DNA from: Bacteroidales bacterium M7
GTDB taxonomy: Bacteria; Bacteroidota; Bacteroidia; Bacteroidales; Muribaculaceae
NCBI GenBank assembly: GCA_001689515.1
Contig: LUJR01000047.1
Location: 1-64,000 of the forward strand
Direction: 5' to 3'
DNA length: 64,000 nucleotides
The translations under genes and the position numbers were made by a program. The notes beneath the pieces are model-generated. The model had not been told where the DNA came from and made no database searches. It worked only from the letters and a program-made list of their open reading frames with translations. Below are positions 6,247 through 15,082 of the stretch, piece after piece. Numbering within the stretch: the first letter of the stretch is position 1; every line of letters starts with the position of its first letter.

Positions 6247-7761
6247 CTATCTCGTCACTGATGATACTTTGCCATTGGTGAATTGGATGACGAGGGGGAT
6301 TTCAATTCCCATCATGTTGCCTGCGCGAACCAGGCTGCCGATTGACATGCCGAGCATACGGGTGGTCATTAGCATTTCTGCGCCATTTCTGCTGGACATA
6401 AGGGACATTTCTGCTTTTTTCTCGCTGAAAGTCCATGTCTCGGAGTTGCCTCTCTGTGTGACAACATAGCATTCGGCGGGGATGAATTCCTTTACCATAG
6501 CTTTGGTCATGCCTATCATCAGCTTTTTCTCTGCGATTGCTCTGCCGAACTTTTCGCCATATTTTTGTCGGTATTTCTCAGTGCTTTGTTGCTTGGCTTG
6601 CTGTTGTTGTTGTTTTGCTTCAGTTTCTTTGCGCTGTTTTTCTTCAGCTTTGTGCTGTTCTGCTATATTGTGTTCGTTGATATATTCGTTCAATTGTGCT
6701 ATGGCATCACTGGGAGATTTCGCCTCCGTGAGTATCTTGTACCAGCGTGAACGGTCAGCCCATTGAGGTATCTCAAGCCATTTGTCATAATCACGCTGTT
6801 CGCCAGCAGGGTCGGTCCAGCAGAGAGCATGATTTTGGGAATTATTTATGAGATAGATAATATTCGGTGCAGAGAAGAAAGAATCGCTGTAGGTAAAGAC
6901 ACCAGAGACGATGGTTGAGTCAGACATTGTATATGTATAACTACCTTTGGGTCGGATTGTCATGTCGGACAAAAGTGTCAGATTGTCAACTTGCAGCAAT
7001 GATGATGGAGTGTCTATGTCCCCGAAGAGCACTTCGGCATTGTCAAGATCCTTCGGTTTGGAGAGGTGCATCATTTGTCCGTTATATGATAGGAAAACAT
7101 CATTCCCCTGTATGAGGAACTTTCTCGCGAGTTGATGAGAAGTCCTGAGCATGGAACTCTTTTCATCATAAAGTTGCTCAAAGCTGAAAATACCTCGTGG
7201 CATGTCAGATTTGATGGCGGCAAGTTGATTGCCGGTCTTAATCCTATTAAAGACGGTATATAGTTTTCCATCGTCCTTGGTCATTAGACGATAGTCCCCC
7301 ATATCCACTGACATGTTTATAGGATTGATGCGACCGGCTTCTAAACGGAGCTCGAATTTGTCCCATTTGCGTTTCTTTTTTGATATGAACGATCTATGTT
7401 TGGCGTCATCTGTAATGAGTGTGAAGCTGCCAGAAAGTCTGCACTTAGATTTATCATTGCGAACATATGTCATAATACCATCAATGTAACTGTTATGTGG
7501 CGTGTTGTCGTGGTATATGCCAGAGATGACGGTGTCGCCTCGCTGGGTGGTGATTATGACCTCAGACCCGTCTGCCATCTCTTTGCCGTCAAACAAACCT
7601 TCGATATAGTACTCAGATGTTGCACCGTCAAAATCCTTGAACTTGACTGATATTTTATCTCGCTGTTGTGTTGAGGTCTCTGACGCAAGAGCTGAAATAG
7701 CATGTGAAAGCACAAGCATGACAAAGATTGTAAAGATGCAGAATTGTTTCAAGTTTTTCAT
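6247..7761 (-). CDS. Secreted/periplasmic protein with C-terminal BamE/SmpA-like domain
   Basis: A 504-residue protein with a signal peptide (MKNLKQFCIFTIFVMLVLSHAISALAS). Residues about 35-360 are beta-rich, with repeated short motifs resembling MORN-like units (YIEGLFDGKEM, VISGIYHDN, IVSGVFTYSD). A charged, glutamine-rich coiled coil (about 370-405, with a run of five Q) leads to a final domain beginning KLMIGMTKAMVKEFIP and containing ETWTFSEKK, the pattern of BamE/SmpA-like lipoprotein domains. No lipobox. The function is unknown. A long structured region lies directly upstream. Confidence 0.65.
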   Translation of the reverse strand: MKNLKQFCIFTIFVMLVLSHAISALASETSTQQRDKISVKFKDFDGATSEYYIEGLFDGKEMADGSEVIITTQRGDTVISGIYHDNTPHNSYIDGIMTYVRNDKSKCRLSGSFTLITDDAKHRSFISKKKRKWDKFELRLEAGRINPINMSVDMGDYRLMTKDDGKLYTVFNRIKTGNQLAAIKSDMPRGIFSFEQLYDEKSSMLRTSHQLARKFLIQGNDVFLSYNGQMMHLSKPKDLDNAEVLFGDIDTPSSLLQVDNLTLLSDMTIRPKGSYTYTMSDSTIVSGVFTYSDSFFSAPNIIYLINNSQNHALCWTDPAGEQRDYDKWLEIPQWADRSRWYKILTEAKSPSDAIAQLNEYINEHNIAEQHKAEEKQRKETEAKQQQQQAKQQSTEKYRQKYGEKFGRAIAEKKLMIGMTKAMVKEFIPAECYVVTQRGNSETWTFSEKKAEMSLMSSRNGAEMLMTTRMLGMSIGSLVRAGNMMGIEIPLVIQFTNGKVSSVTR

Positions 7762-7807
7762 GACTCATAATATGCCACAGACTCCCCAAATGGCATGGAT
7801 TGGTTTA

Positions 7808-8170
7808 AAATAAAGAAAAGCGTGAGAGCCTGTACTTTGCTCGTCCCACTTTCCGAGGCTCTGGTATTGCCCATCTTCGTTGAACGAGCAAACGCAGAAG
7901 CCTCACGCAGAATATGTGTAAATGCACCAACGGCTCGCGCTCTCGCGTTGGCTGTCGATGGGAAATTATACATATCCACATAGGCATCTACCGATTGCTG
8001 CATTCCTGACGAAGATTGAAATTTACCAGATTTCGGAAAGTCAAGAAAGAGCGTCGAGTAAACGCTTTCCGTATGTCGTGTCACGTCACGTCGCGGTGCC
8101 GTGATGGTGCCGACCCACCCGCATTGCCCAGAGCCGGGCTTCTGCGATGCGGCCTGCATTCGCAAAGTAA
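7808..8170 (-). ncRNA. Candidate structured leader or ncRNA with mutually exclusive helices
   Basis: Between the secreted protein gene (start 7761) and the REP cluster at 8288. Perfect long-range helices: GCGTGAG (7820-7826) with CTCACGC (7902-7908), and TTTGCTCGT (7836-7844) with ACGAGCAAA (7884-7892). A competing pair, AGAGCCT (7825-7831) with AGGCTCT (7856-7862), shares bases with them; on the minus strand it is followed by a U-rich stretch, so it could act as a terminator. A further hairpin, CCAACG/CGTTGG, lies at 7927-7951. A weak promoter-like TTACTTTG lies near 8163-8170. I find no convincing coding gene here. Either a cis-regulator of the downstream gene or an independent RNA. Confidence 0.5.
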
Positions 8171-8287
8171 ACAAATTTTGATGAAAACAGCAATAGCGGA
8201 ACGAGGATAAATATGGAAAGTTGAGGGATGTGTGGGGCTCTCTCCGAGGAAGCATGCTGCGGTGATGGGAAAATTCATGCGTGGGGC

Positions 8288-8445
8288 GGACATGCCACGG
8301 CATGTCCCTACAACCCAGTCCCACAGCATGGTCGCTATATGTAGCGACCCTACAATTTCTGCGCATCCCATCCCGTGTAGGGACATGCGGTGGCATGTCC
8401 GCATGTGCCCGATGGTTGGGTCTTGTGCGGACGGGATGTCCCTAC
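8288..8445. repeat. REP cluster: palindrome cores A, B, A and a deleted copy
   Basis: Core A (GGACATGCC-RY-GGCATGTCC) lies at 8288-8307 (followed by CTAC) and, with one change, at 8381-8400 (preceded by GTAG). Core B (GGTCGCTATATGTAGCGACC) lies at 8330-8349 (followed by CTAC). A shortened copy at 8429-8441 keeps only GGAC and ATGTCC plus CTAC, as if the loop had been deleted. The REPs fill the 3' flank of mfd. Confidence 0.85.
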
Positions 8446-8454
8446 GGGCGGGGG

Positions 8455-11400
8455 TCAGGCGGGGGTGAGGGTGAGGATGGTGTCGAGGAGGTGGGTGGCG
8501 GTTTCGGTGTTGGGGACGTCGGAGATGGCGAAGCTACGGCGGCCGTTGATCTCGCGGATGCGCACGCGGCGGGGGTTCTGCTGGAGGAACTGGATGAGGC
8601 GGCCGAACATGGGCGATTCGTAGTAGGCGCGGTTGTCATCGCCGACGAAGTAGATGTACATGGTGCCCTGCTTGAGCACGACTTTCTCTATGCCGAGGCG
8701 GCGTGCCATGCGGCGCAGGCGGGGGATGCGCAGGAGTTCTTCAGTTTCGTAGGGGATTTTGCCGAAGCGGTCTATCAGGCGCATGCGGTATGCCTGTAGG
8801 TCGGTCTCGCGCTCTATGCTATCGAGCTCCTGATAGAGGCTGATGCGTTCGCTTTCCTGAGGGACGTAGGAGGCAGGGAGAAGCAGCTCCATGTCGCTTT
8901 CGATCACGCAGTCAGCCACATAGTCCACCTCTTTGCCCTCGGAGGCATCCTCTTGCTCAAGGTCGCTGAATTCCTCGTTGCGAAGCTCTGTCACAGCCTC
9001 TTTGAGTATCTTCTGGTAGGTCTCGTAGCCAAGGTCAGCTATGAAACCGCTCTGCTCCGCGCCGAGGAGATTGCCCGCTCCGCGTATGTCGAGGTCCTGC
9101 ATGGCTATGTGTATGCCTGCGCCGAGGTCGCTGAAGCTCTCGATGGCTTGCAGACGGCGACGGGCATCGGGGGTGAGGGGATTCCCGGGTGGTACCATCA
9201 GATAGCAGAACGCCTTGCGTGACGAGCGACCCACGCGGCCACGGAGTTGGTGGAGCTCGCTCAGCCCGAAATTCTGGGCGTTGTTGATCATGATAGTGTT
9301 GACGTTGGGCATATCTATGCCGCTCTCGATGATGGTGGTAGCTATGAGCACGTCATAGTCGTGGTTGGCGAAGTCGATGATGGCTTTCTCCAATTTCTCA
9401 GGGGGCATCTGTCCGTGCGCCACGAGGGTACGCGCATCGGGTACGAGACGCTTTATCATCTCCTCAAGCTGATAGAGCCCCTCGATGCGGTTGTTGATGA
9501 GAAACACCTGGCCGTTGCGGGCAAGCTCGAAGTTGATAGCTTCTGACACGATGTCGTCGCTGAGCGAATTGACCGATGTCAGGATAGGGTAGCGGTTGGC
9601 TGGAGGTGTGGTGATGGCGGAGAGGTCACGCGCCCCCATCAGAGAGAACTGGAGAGTGCGCGGAATGGGGGTCGCGCTCATGGTAAGCGTGTCAACGTTG
9701 ACCTTCATCTGCTTGAGTTTCTCCTTGACTGCCACGCCGAATTTCTGCTCCTCGTCGATCACGAGGAGACCGAGGTCTTTGAACTTGACCGACTTGCCTA
9801 TGAGCTTGTGTGTGCCGATGAGGATGTCGATTTTGCCAGCCTCGAGGTCGGCAAGTATCTCCTTGACCTGCTTGGGCGTGCGGGCGCGTGAGAGATAGTC
9901 AACCCGCACTGGAAACTCTTTCAGTCGCTCCTTGAATGTGTTGTAGTGCTGATATGCCAAGACGGTCGTGGGGACGAGCACAGCTGTCTGCTTGCCGTCC
10001 GTGGCAGCCTTGAATGCCGCGCGGATAGCCACCTCCGTTTTGCCGAAGCCTACATCGCCGCAGATGAGGCGGTCCATGGGGCGCGGACGCTCCATGTCGG
10101 CTTTGACCGACTGGGTGGCGGTCAGCTGGTCGGGGGTATCTTCGTAGATAAACGATGCCTCCAGCTCCTGTTGCAGGTAGCTGTCGGGCGAGAACGCGTA
10201 TCCAGCCTCGTCGCGCCGCGCCGCATAGAGCTTGATGAGGTCGCGGGCTATGTCCTTGAGGCGCGATTTGGTGCGCTCCTTCATCTTGTTCCATGCGCCA
10301 GAGCCGAGTTTGTTGACCTTGGGGGGCACACCCTCCTTGCCACGGTATTTGGCGAGTTTGTGGAGGGCATGGATGCTTACGAAGATGATGTCATCGTTGG
10401 CATAGACCAGTTTTATCATCTCCTGGGTCCTGCCGTTGACATTGGTGCGTAGCAGCCCCGCGAACTTGCCCACGCCGTGGTCCACGTGCACTATGAAGTC
10501 GCCCACCTCTATCTGCCCCAGCTCTTTGAGCGACAGAGCGAGTTTGCCCGAGCGGGCGCGGTCGCTTTTGAGATTATATTTATGGAAGCGGTCAAAAATC
10601 TGGTGGTCGGTAAAGACGCACTTGTGCGTGGCGGCATCGCTGAATCCCTGATGGAGAGTGGGGATGACGGGGACGAATGTTATGCCGCTGTCGCCACGGT
10701 CGGCGAAGATGGCGCGGAGGCGTTCGATCTGCTTCTCGCTGTCAGATAATATATATAAGGTGTAACCATCGGCGAGCAGACGCGAAAACGAGTCGCTGAT
10801 GAGGTCGAAATTCTTGTGATAGAGGGCTTGCGGCGAACACTGGAAGTCTATCGTGGCTGTGCACTCCTTGTCGGCGACATCTCCGGCTGTGAAGCGGATC
10901 TGCCGCATGGCATCGAGGGCTGCGGCGGCGCGGTCGGCATCGACCACCTGACTCATAGCCGACGAGTCGCCCTCCTCGGCTATCATGGCACTCGTGCTGA
11001 ATTGCTCTTCGGCGATGGCACGGATGCGGCTCACGGTATAATCGGCATCGCGCAGGGCTATGAGCGTCTTGTCGCCGACAAATTCCATCAGCGACATGCC
11101 GCCCTCGCTCTCGGCATCGAGAGCCGAAGTGATGGATACCTCGGTGAGCTTCTGCTCGGAGAGCTGCGTCTCCACGTTGAATGTGCGTATCGAGTCGATG
11201 TCGTCGCCGAAGAAGTCCAGACGGTAGGGGAGCTCGTTGCTGTAGCCGAATATGTCGAGGATAGAACCACGGACAGCCCATTGTCCCGGCTCATAAACAT
11301 AGTCCACCTCCTTGAAGCCGTTGTCACGCAGCCATCGCTGAGTCTCGGTCAGGTCAGCCGGGGTGCGTGTCGACAGTACGATAGTGTGACCGCTGACATC

Positions 11401-11835
11401 CTTGGCTGACGCTACTTTCTCGGCAAGAGCTTCGGGGTAGGTGACCACATAGCGCAGCCTTTCGGCTGCCATCCAGCGGCTCAATGTCTCTGTGCGCAGT
11501 ATGCGGGAGGGGCCGTCGAGCTGGCCGTATTTGATGTCGCGTTTGTAGGACGAGGGGAAATACATCACCGCCTCCTCGCCCATCAGGCGCGTGAGGTCGT
11601 GGTAGATGTAACCGGCATCGTCGGGCGAGTCGCCCACTATGATCATCGCGCCATATGACGCGTCCATAGATGCGAAAAGCATGGCAGGTGAAGAACCTGC
11701 CATGTTATAGAATCCTATTCGGCGGCATTTGCTGTCAGACAGCGCGCGTGTGATGGCTTTGCGCCTTGCCGGGGTGAGAAAAGCTGCGGATAAATCAGTG
11801 AGAGTCAAAGTATGGTACTTTTGATGACGCGGCAC
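8455..11835 (-). CDS. mfd: Transcription-repair coupling factor Mfd
   Basis: An 1126-residue ATP-dependent translocase that displaces stalled RNA polymerase and recruits UvrA. Order of parts: N-terminal UvrB-homology modules; an RNA-polymerase-interaction Tudor-like domain (VGDFIVHVDHGVGKFAGL, about residue 460); SF2 helicase motor with Walker A GDVGFGKTE, DEEQ box VIDEEQKFGV, motif III TMSATPIPRTLQ and motif VI HQLRGRVGRS; and the C-terminal UvrA-masking domain. Full length. The annotated start is a GTG at 11835 inside a palindrome; a TTG at 11808 (TLTLTDLSAAF) is an alternative. It follows the protease gene by 26 bp on the same strand. Confidence 0.97.
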   Translation of the reverse strand: MPRHQKYHTLTLTDLSAAFLTPARRKAITRALSDSKCRRIGFYNMAGSSPAMLFASMDASYGAMIIVGDSPDDAGYIYHDLTRLMGEEAVMYFPSSYKRDIKYGQLDGPSRILRTETLSRWMAAERLRYVVTYPEALAEKVASAKDVSGHTIVLSTRTPADLTETQRWLRDNGFKEVDYVYEPGQWAVRGSILDIFGYSNELPYRLDFFGDDIDSIRTFNVETQLSEQKLTEVSITSALDAESEGGMSLMEFVGDKTLIALRDADYTVSRIRAIAEEQFSTSAMIAEEGDSSAMSQVVDADRAAAALDAMRQIRFTAGDVADKECTATIDFQCSPQALYHKNFDLISDSFSRLLADGYTLYILSDSEKQIERLRAIFADRGDSGITFVPVIPTLHQGFSDAATHKCVFTDHQIFDRFHKYNLKSDRARSGKLALSLKELGQIEVGDFIVHVDHGVGKFAGLLRTNVNGRTQEMIKLVYANDDIIFVSIHALHKLAKYRGKEGVPPKVNKLGSGAWNKMKERTKSRLKDIARDLIKLYAARRDEAGYAFSPDSYLQQELEASFIYEDTPDQLTATQSVKADMERPRPMDRLICGDVGFGKTEVAIRAAFKAATDGKQTAVLVPTTVLAYQHYNTFKERLKEFPVRVDYLSRARTPKQVKEILADLEAGKIDILIGTHKLIGKSVKFKDLGLLVIDEEQKFGVAVKEKLKQMKVNVDTLTMSATPIPRTLQFSLMGARDLSAITTPPANRYPILTSVNSLSDDIVSEAINFELARNGQVFLINNRIEGLYQLEEMIKRLVPDARTLVAHGQMPPEKLEKAIIDFANHDYDVLIATTIIESGIDMPNVNTIMINNAQNFGLSELHQLRGRVGRSSRKAFCYLMVPPGNPLTPDARRRLQAIESFSDLGAGIHIAMQDLDIRGAGNLLGAEQSGFIADLGYETYQKILKEAVTELRNEEFSDLEQEDASEGKEVDYVADCVIESDMELLLPASYVPQESERISLYQELDSIERETDLQAYRMRLIDRFGKIPYETEELLRIPRLRRMARRLGIEKVVLKQGTMYIYFVGDDNRAYYESPMFGRLIQFLQQNPRRVRIREINGRRSFAISDVPNTETATHLLDTILTLTPA

Positions 11836-11843
11836 GCCGCGTC
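11826..11843. repeat. REP palindrome core D at the start of mfd
   Basis: GACGCGGCACGCCGCGTC followed by CCTAC. This is the same tag as the other REP families but a different palindrome. It overlaps the possible GTG start of mfd and fills the short gap to the protease gene. A second D copy lies at 61425-61442. Confidence 0.75.
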
Positions 11844-11861
11844 CCTACTGTCTGGTGTGGG

Positions 11862-13523
11862 TTATTTCTTTTTGGCGGGGCGGAGGATTTCGGCGTATCT
11901 GCCGGGGGTGTTGAGGACGGTGGCTGCGCTGTCAAGTCCCTCGTCAAAGCGGAGCGCGTTTTCGATCTGACCGGGGCGCAGGTAGTAGCGCGACACGATT
12001 TCATTGCTCAGCAGGCGTTCGATGTCAGGGCGCGCCTTGTTGAAGTCGTGGTCAGGGTCGTGCTTCAGCATCGTGGCGAGCACATCGATCTGTGCGCTGA
12101 CCGAATCGGTCAGATAGCCCTCGTGTTTCGCCCCCTCGCGAAGATTGTCGATCATCTTGTCAAGCACACGGTCATAGTTGATGGTGGCAGGGTTGACAAA
12201 CGTGCGGAAATCCTCAAACATCTCATCCGTGATCACGAATTTTGATGGAGAGGCTATGGTGTCGTGCGAGGCAGCATACTTGGTAGCGTAGTCCATGACC
12301 TTGAAGTTTTCCACGACATTGTAGGTCATGCGGTTGGGAGTGCCGTAGGTGACCTTGATGTCGGGGGTGATGCCTCCGCCGTCACGCACTTCTCTGCCGT
12401 TGGCTGTAGTGAACACGTTGGTCAGGCTGTCAGGGATGCGTGACACGGAGCCGTCGGGGTTGCGGCGGCTGTAGTCGATGGCTTGTACCAGACGTCCGCT
12501 GGGAAGGAAATATTTGGCGATGGTCACTTTGAGCAAGCCCTCGTAGGGGAGGGGACGGGAAGTCTGCACAAGACCCTTGCCATATGATCGCTGACCTATT
12601 ACCACGGCGCGGTCAAGGTCCTGGAGGGCACCGCTGACAATCTCGCTTGACGATGCTGTGCCTCCGTCGACCAGTATAGCCAGGGGGATTTTCGTGTCGA
12701 TGGGTGCGGATGTGGTCTTGTAGACTTTCTCATTGGTCAGTTCTCTGCCTCGCTGACGCAGCACCTCGGTGCCTTTGGGCACGAAGTAGCTGACAATCTT
12801 CACGGCAGCCTCAAGCAATCCTCCACCGTTGCCACGGAGATCCAGCACTATGGATTTGACCTTGGGGTCAGCCTTGAGTTTCAGCAACGCCTCCTTTACC
12901 TCGTCAGCCGATTTGTCAGTGAAAGAGGTCAGTACGATATAGCCGATGTCATCGCGGACCACGCCGTAGAAAGGTACCGAAGGTTCCTGGATCTTGCGGC
13001 GCGTGATGTCGACCGATATGATGGAGTCATTCACGTAGGGGCGGCATACGGAGACCTTGACAACCGTGCCCGCGCTGCCTTTGAGCCGTGTTGACGCTTT
13101 TTCGGTGGTCCAGCCCTTCACGCTGTCGCCGTCGATGGTCAATATGCGGTCGCCCGAACGCAAGCCAGCCTGGAAAGCCGGGCTGCCGACGAGCGGTTCG
13201 GATATGTAGACATTGCCGTCACGCTGCATGATCATCGAGCCGATGCCGGCATACTCTCCTGTTGTCATGCGCTTGAACGCGTCCTGCTTGTCCTGGGGGA
13301 TATATTCGGTGTAGGGGTCGATGTCCTCGAGCATCGCGTCTATCGCCGTGGTGATGGACTTTGAGGCATCTATGGTGTCGACATAGAATGTCTGCAGTTC
13401 CTTGTAGAGCGAGTTGAAGATGTCGAGATTGCGTGAGATTTCAGCCTTGTTGTTGCGCGTGGCAGCCCCGGCTATCAGCGAGAGGACTACGATGGCGGCG
13501 GCAAATGTGAGAATTTTCTTCAT
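11862..13523 (-). CDS. S41 family C-terminal processing peptidase (CtpA/Tsp-like)
   Basis: A 553-residue periplasmic serine protease with an N-terminal signal or anchor (MKKILTFAAAIVVLSLIAGAA). A PDZ domain covers about residues 85-175 (GIGSMIMQRDGNVYISEPLVGSPAFQAGLRSGDRIL). In the S41 core the catalytic Ser is in DGGTASSSEIVSGAL (about residue 289), and the general-base Lys in GQRSYGKGLVQ is about 25 residues on, the usual spacing. A C-terminal extension of about 150 residues is typical of Bacteroidetes members. Such enzymes trim or degrade envelope proteins by their C-termini. A minus-strand TACCTTTG element at 13567-13574 is a likely -7 box. It probably shares a transcript with mfd. Confidence 0.93.
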   Translation of the reverse strand: MKKILTFAAAIVVLSLIAGAATRNNKAEISRNLDIFNSLYKELQTFYVDTIDASKSITTAIDAMLEDIDPYTEYIPQDKQDAFKRMTTGEYAGIGSMIMQRDGNVYISEPLVGSPAFQAGLRSGDRILTIDGDSVKGWTTEKASTRLKGSAGTVVKVSVCRPYVNDSIISVDITRRKIQEPSVPFYGVVRDDIGYIVLTSFTDKSADEVKEALLKLKADPKVKSIVLDLRGNGGGLLEAAVKIVSYFVPKGTEVLRQRGRELTNEKVYKTTSAPIDTKIPLAILVDGGTASSSEIVSGALQDLDRAVVIGQRSYGKGLVQTSRPLPYEGLLKVTIAKYFLPSGRLVQAIDYSRRNPDGSVSRIPDSLTNVFTTANGREVRDGGGITPDIKVTYGTPNRMTYNVVENFKVMDYATKYAASHDTIASPSKFVITDEMFEDFRTFVNPATINYDRVLDKMIDNLREGAKHEGYLTDSVSAQIDVLATMLKHDPDHDFNKARPDIERLLSNEIVSRYYLRPGQIENALRFDEGLDSAATVLNTPGRYAEILRPAKKK

Positions 13524-13566
13524 CAGTATCTTGTCGTGTTCTTATTTGCTTATATAATAATGTGTG

Positions 13567-13574
13567 CAAAGGTA
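13567..13574 (-). promoter_or_regulatory. Probable -7 element of the protease-mfd transcript
   Basis: Read on the minus strand the sequence is TACCTTTG, matching TAnnTTTG, about 45 nt before the protease start. No clear -33 TTTG is visible at the right distance. Confidence 0.5.
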
Positions 13575-13684
13575 ATTATTTTCAGCCTACATATATTCTG
13601 ATTTAAGCATATTTCAGTTATATGATTATATGTTAAACGATTGAAGATGCCATATGTATCACTGCAGGGGTGTGATTTTTTTGC

Positions 13685-13692
13685 TAACTTTG
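13685..13692 (+). promoter_or_regulatory. -7 element placed almost at the start codon of the NSS transporter
   Basis: TAACTTTG ends 5 nt before the ATG at 13698, so a transcript starting about 6 nt downstream would be leaderless or nearly so. This supports the 13698 start over the in-frame ATG at 13641. Confidence 0.5.
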
Positions 13693-13697
13693 CATGC

Positions 13698-15074
13698 ATG
13701 AGTTCCATACACCATAAGACTGACGGCGTGAAGCCGCCCAGAGCGCAGTTTAATACCCGCATCGGAGTGATTGCCACGACGGTGGGGTCGGCTGTAGGTC
13801 TCGGCAATATATGGAGGTTCCCATATGAGGCTGGAGTGCATGGCGGGGGAGCGTTCATGCTTGTCTATGGAGCTTTTATCCTTGTCATAGGCATTCCGGT
13901 GGTTACTGCCGAGTTCATCATAGGGCGCAATTCCGGCACCAATGTCTACGGAGCGTTCAAGCGTCTGCACGGGTCGCCTTACTGGAGGATTGTAGGGGCT
14001 ATCGGCATCCTTGCCTCGCTGATGATATTGAGTTTCTACAGTGTCGTGGCTGGATGGACGGCAGACTATATAGTGCGGTCGGTGCAGAATTTCTCGGGCG
14101 CGCACACGCAGGAGGCTCTCCATCAGCAGTTTGGAGAGTTTACGTCATCATGGAGCGCGGTAGGCTGGACGGTGATGTTTTTGCTTGCCAACTTCTGGAT
14201 ACTCAGACGCGGAGTGCAGAAGGGCATCGAAAAGATGTCAAACATCATGATGCCGGCTCTTTTCGTGCTTCTGCTTATATTTTGTGTCAACTCCCTATTT
14301 CTCCCCGGGGCTTCCGAGGGCTTGACATTCTTGTTCAAGCCGGATTTCACCAAGATAGACTCCTCGGTGATGTTGGGCGCGATGGGGCAGGCGTTCTTTA
14401 CGCTGAGTCTGGGGCTGGGATGCCTGATTACGTATTCGAGCTACTTCAACCGGCGCACCGACTTGGTGCGCACCGCCTCTACATCAGCCGCGCTTGACAC
14501 ATTGGTGGCAGTGCTGGCTGGCATTATCATCTTCCCTGCCGTATTTACTTTCGGGCAGTCTCCAGCCGAGGGCCCTAAGCTTGTGTTTGAGGTGCTTCCT
14601 GCCATATTTTACAACATGCAGTGGGGCATGGTGTGGTCAACCCTGTTTTTCGTACTGCTTTTTCTTGCCTCACTGACCTCTACGATATCCATGAGCGAAA
14701 TATCCATAGCCTATTTCTGCGAGGAGCGCAAGATGGGGCGCACTCAGGCTACGGTACTCAACACTGTCATCGCCATAGTGTTCGGGTCGTTGTGCTCCCT
14801 GTCGTTCGGGCCCTTGGCGGGCATGAAGATATTCGGGATGACGCTGTTTGACCTCTTTGATTTCGTGTCGTCCAATGTGCTTCTGCCCATAGGCGGCATG
14901 CTTATCTCCATCTTCGTCGGGTGGGTGCTTAAGCGGTCGGTTATCGATGCCGAGATAGGCGGCAGTGGCGCGGGGCGGCGTTTTCTCGTAGGGCTTATAG
15001 TGGCGTGTCTGCGCTACGTCGCCCCTGTGTGCATCCTGATAGTGTTTCTCGGAGGCCTCGGGCTGTTTGATTGA
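13698..15074 (+). CDS. Neurotransmitter:sodium symporter (NSS/SNF) family transporter
   Basis: About 458 residues from the ATG at 13698. It is a Na+-coupled LeuT-fold transporter with 11-12 membrane helices. TM1 carries the unwound substrate/Na+ motif VGLGNIWRFPYEAG. TM3, TM6 (AFFTLSLGLGCLITYSSY) and TM8 (FASLTSTISMSEISI-like) motifs follow in order. Bacterial relatives take up amino acids such as tryptophan, tyrosine or leucine; the substrate here is unknown. An upstream ATG at 13641 would add 19 residues with no match to the family and would lie before the probable promoter. The trhP gene follows 8 bp later. Confidence 0.92.
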   Translation: MSSIHHKTDGVKPPRAQFNTRIGVIATTVGSAVGLGNIWRFPYEAGVHGGGAFMLVYGAFILVIGIPVVTAEFIIGRNSGTNVYGAFKRLHGSPYWRIVGAIGILASLMILSFYSVVAGWTADYIVRSVQNFSGAHTQEALHQQFGEFTSSWSAVGWTVMFLLANFWILRRGVQKGIEKMSNIMMPALFVLLLIFCVNSLFLPGASEGLTFLFKPDFTKIDSSVMLGAMGQAFFTLSLGLGCLITYSSYFNRRTDLVRTASTSAALDTLVAVLAGIIIFPAVFTFGQSPAEGPKLVFEVLPAIFYNMQWGMVWSTLFFVLLFLASLTSTISMSEISIAYFCEERKMGRTQATVLNTVIAIVFGSLCSLSFGPLAGMKIFGMTLFDLFDFVSSNVLLPIGGMLISIFVGWVLKRSVIDAEIGGSGAGRRFLVGLIVACLRYVAPVCILIVFLGGLGLFD

Positions 15075-15082
15075 CAAAAATA

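Noticed and set aside
7758..8396. A 212-codon minus-strand frame upstream of the secreted protein gene
   Set aside because: It reads through a REP, the predicted helices and a weak promoter, and its product shows no domain. The structured-RNA reading is preferred. Its middle part vaguely recalls peptides often annotated in Bacteroidales, which I could not verify.
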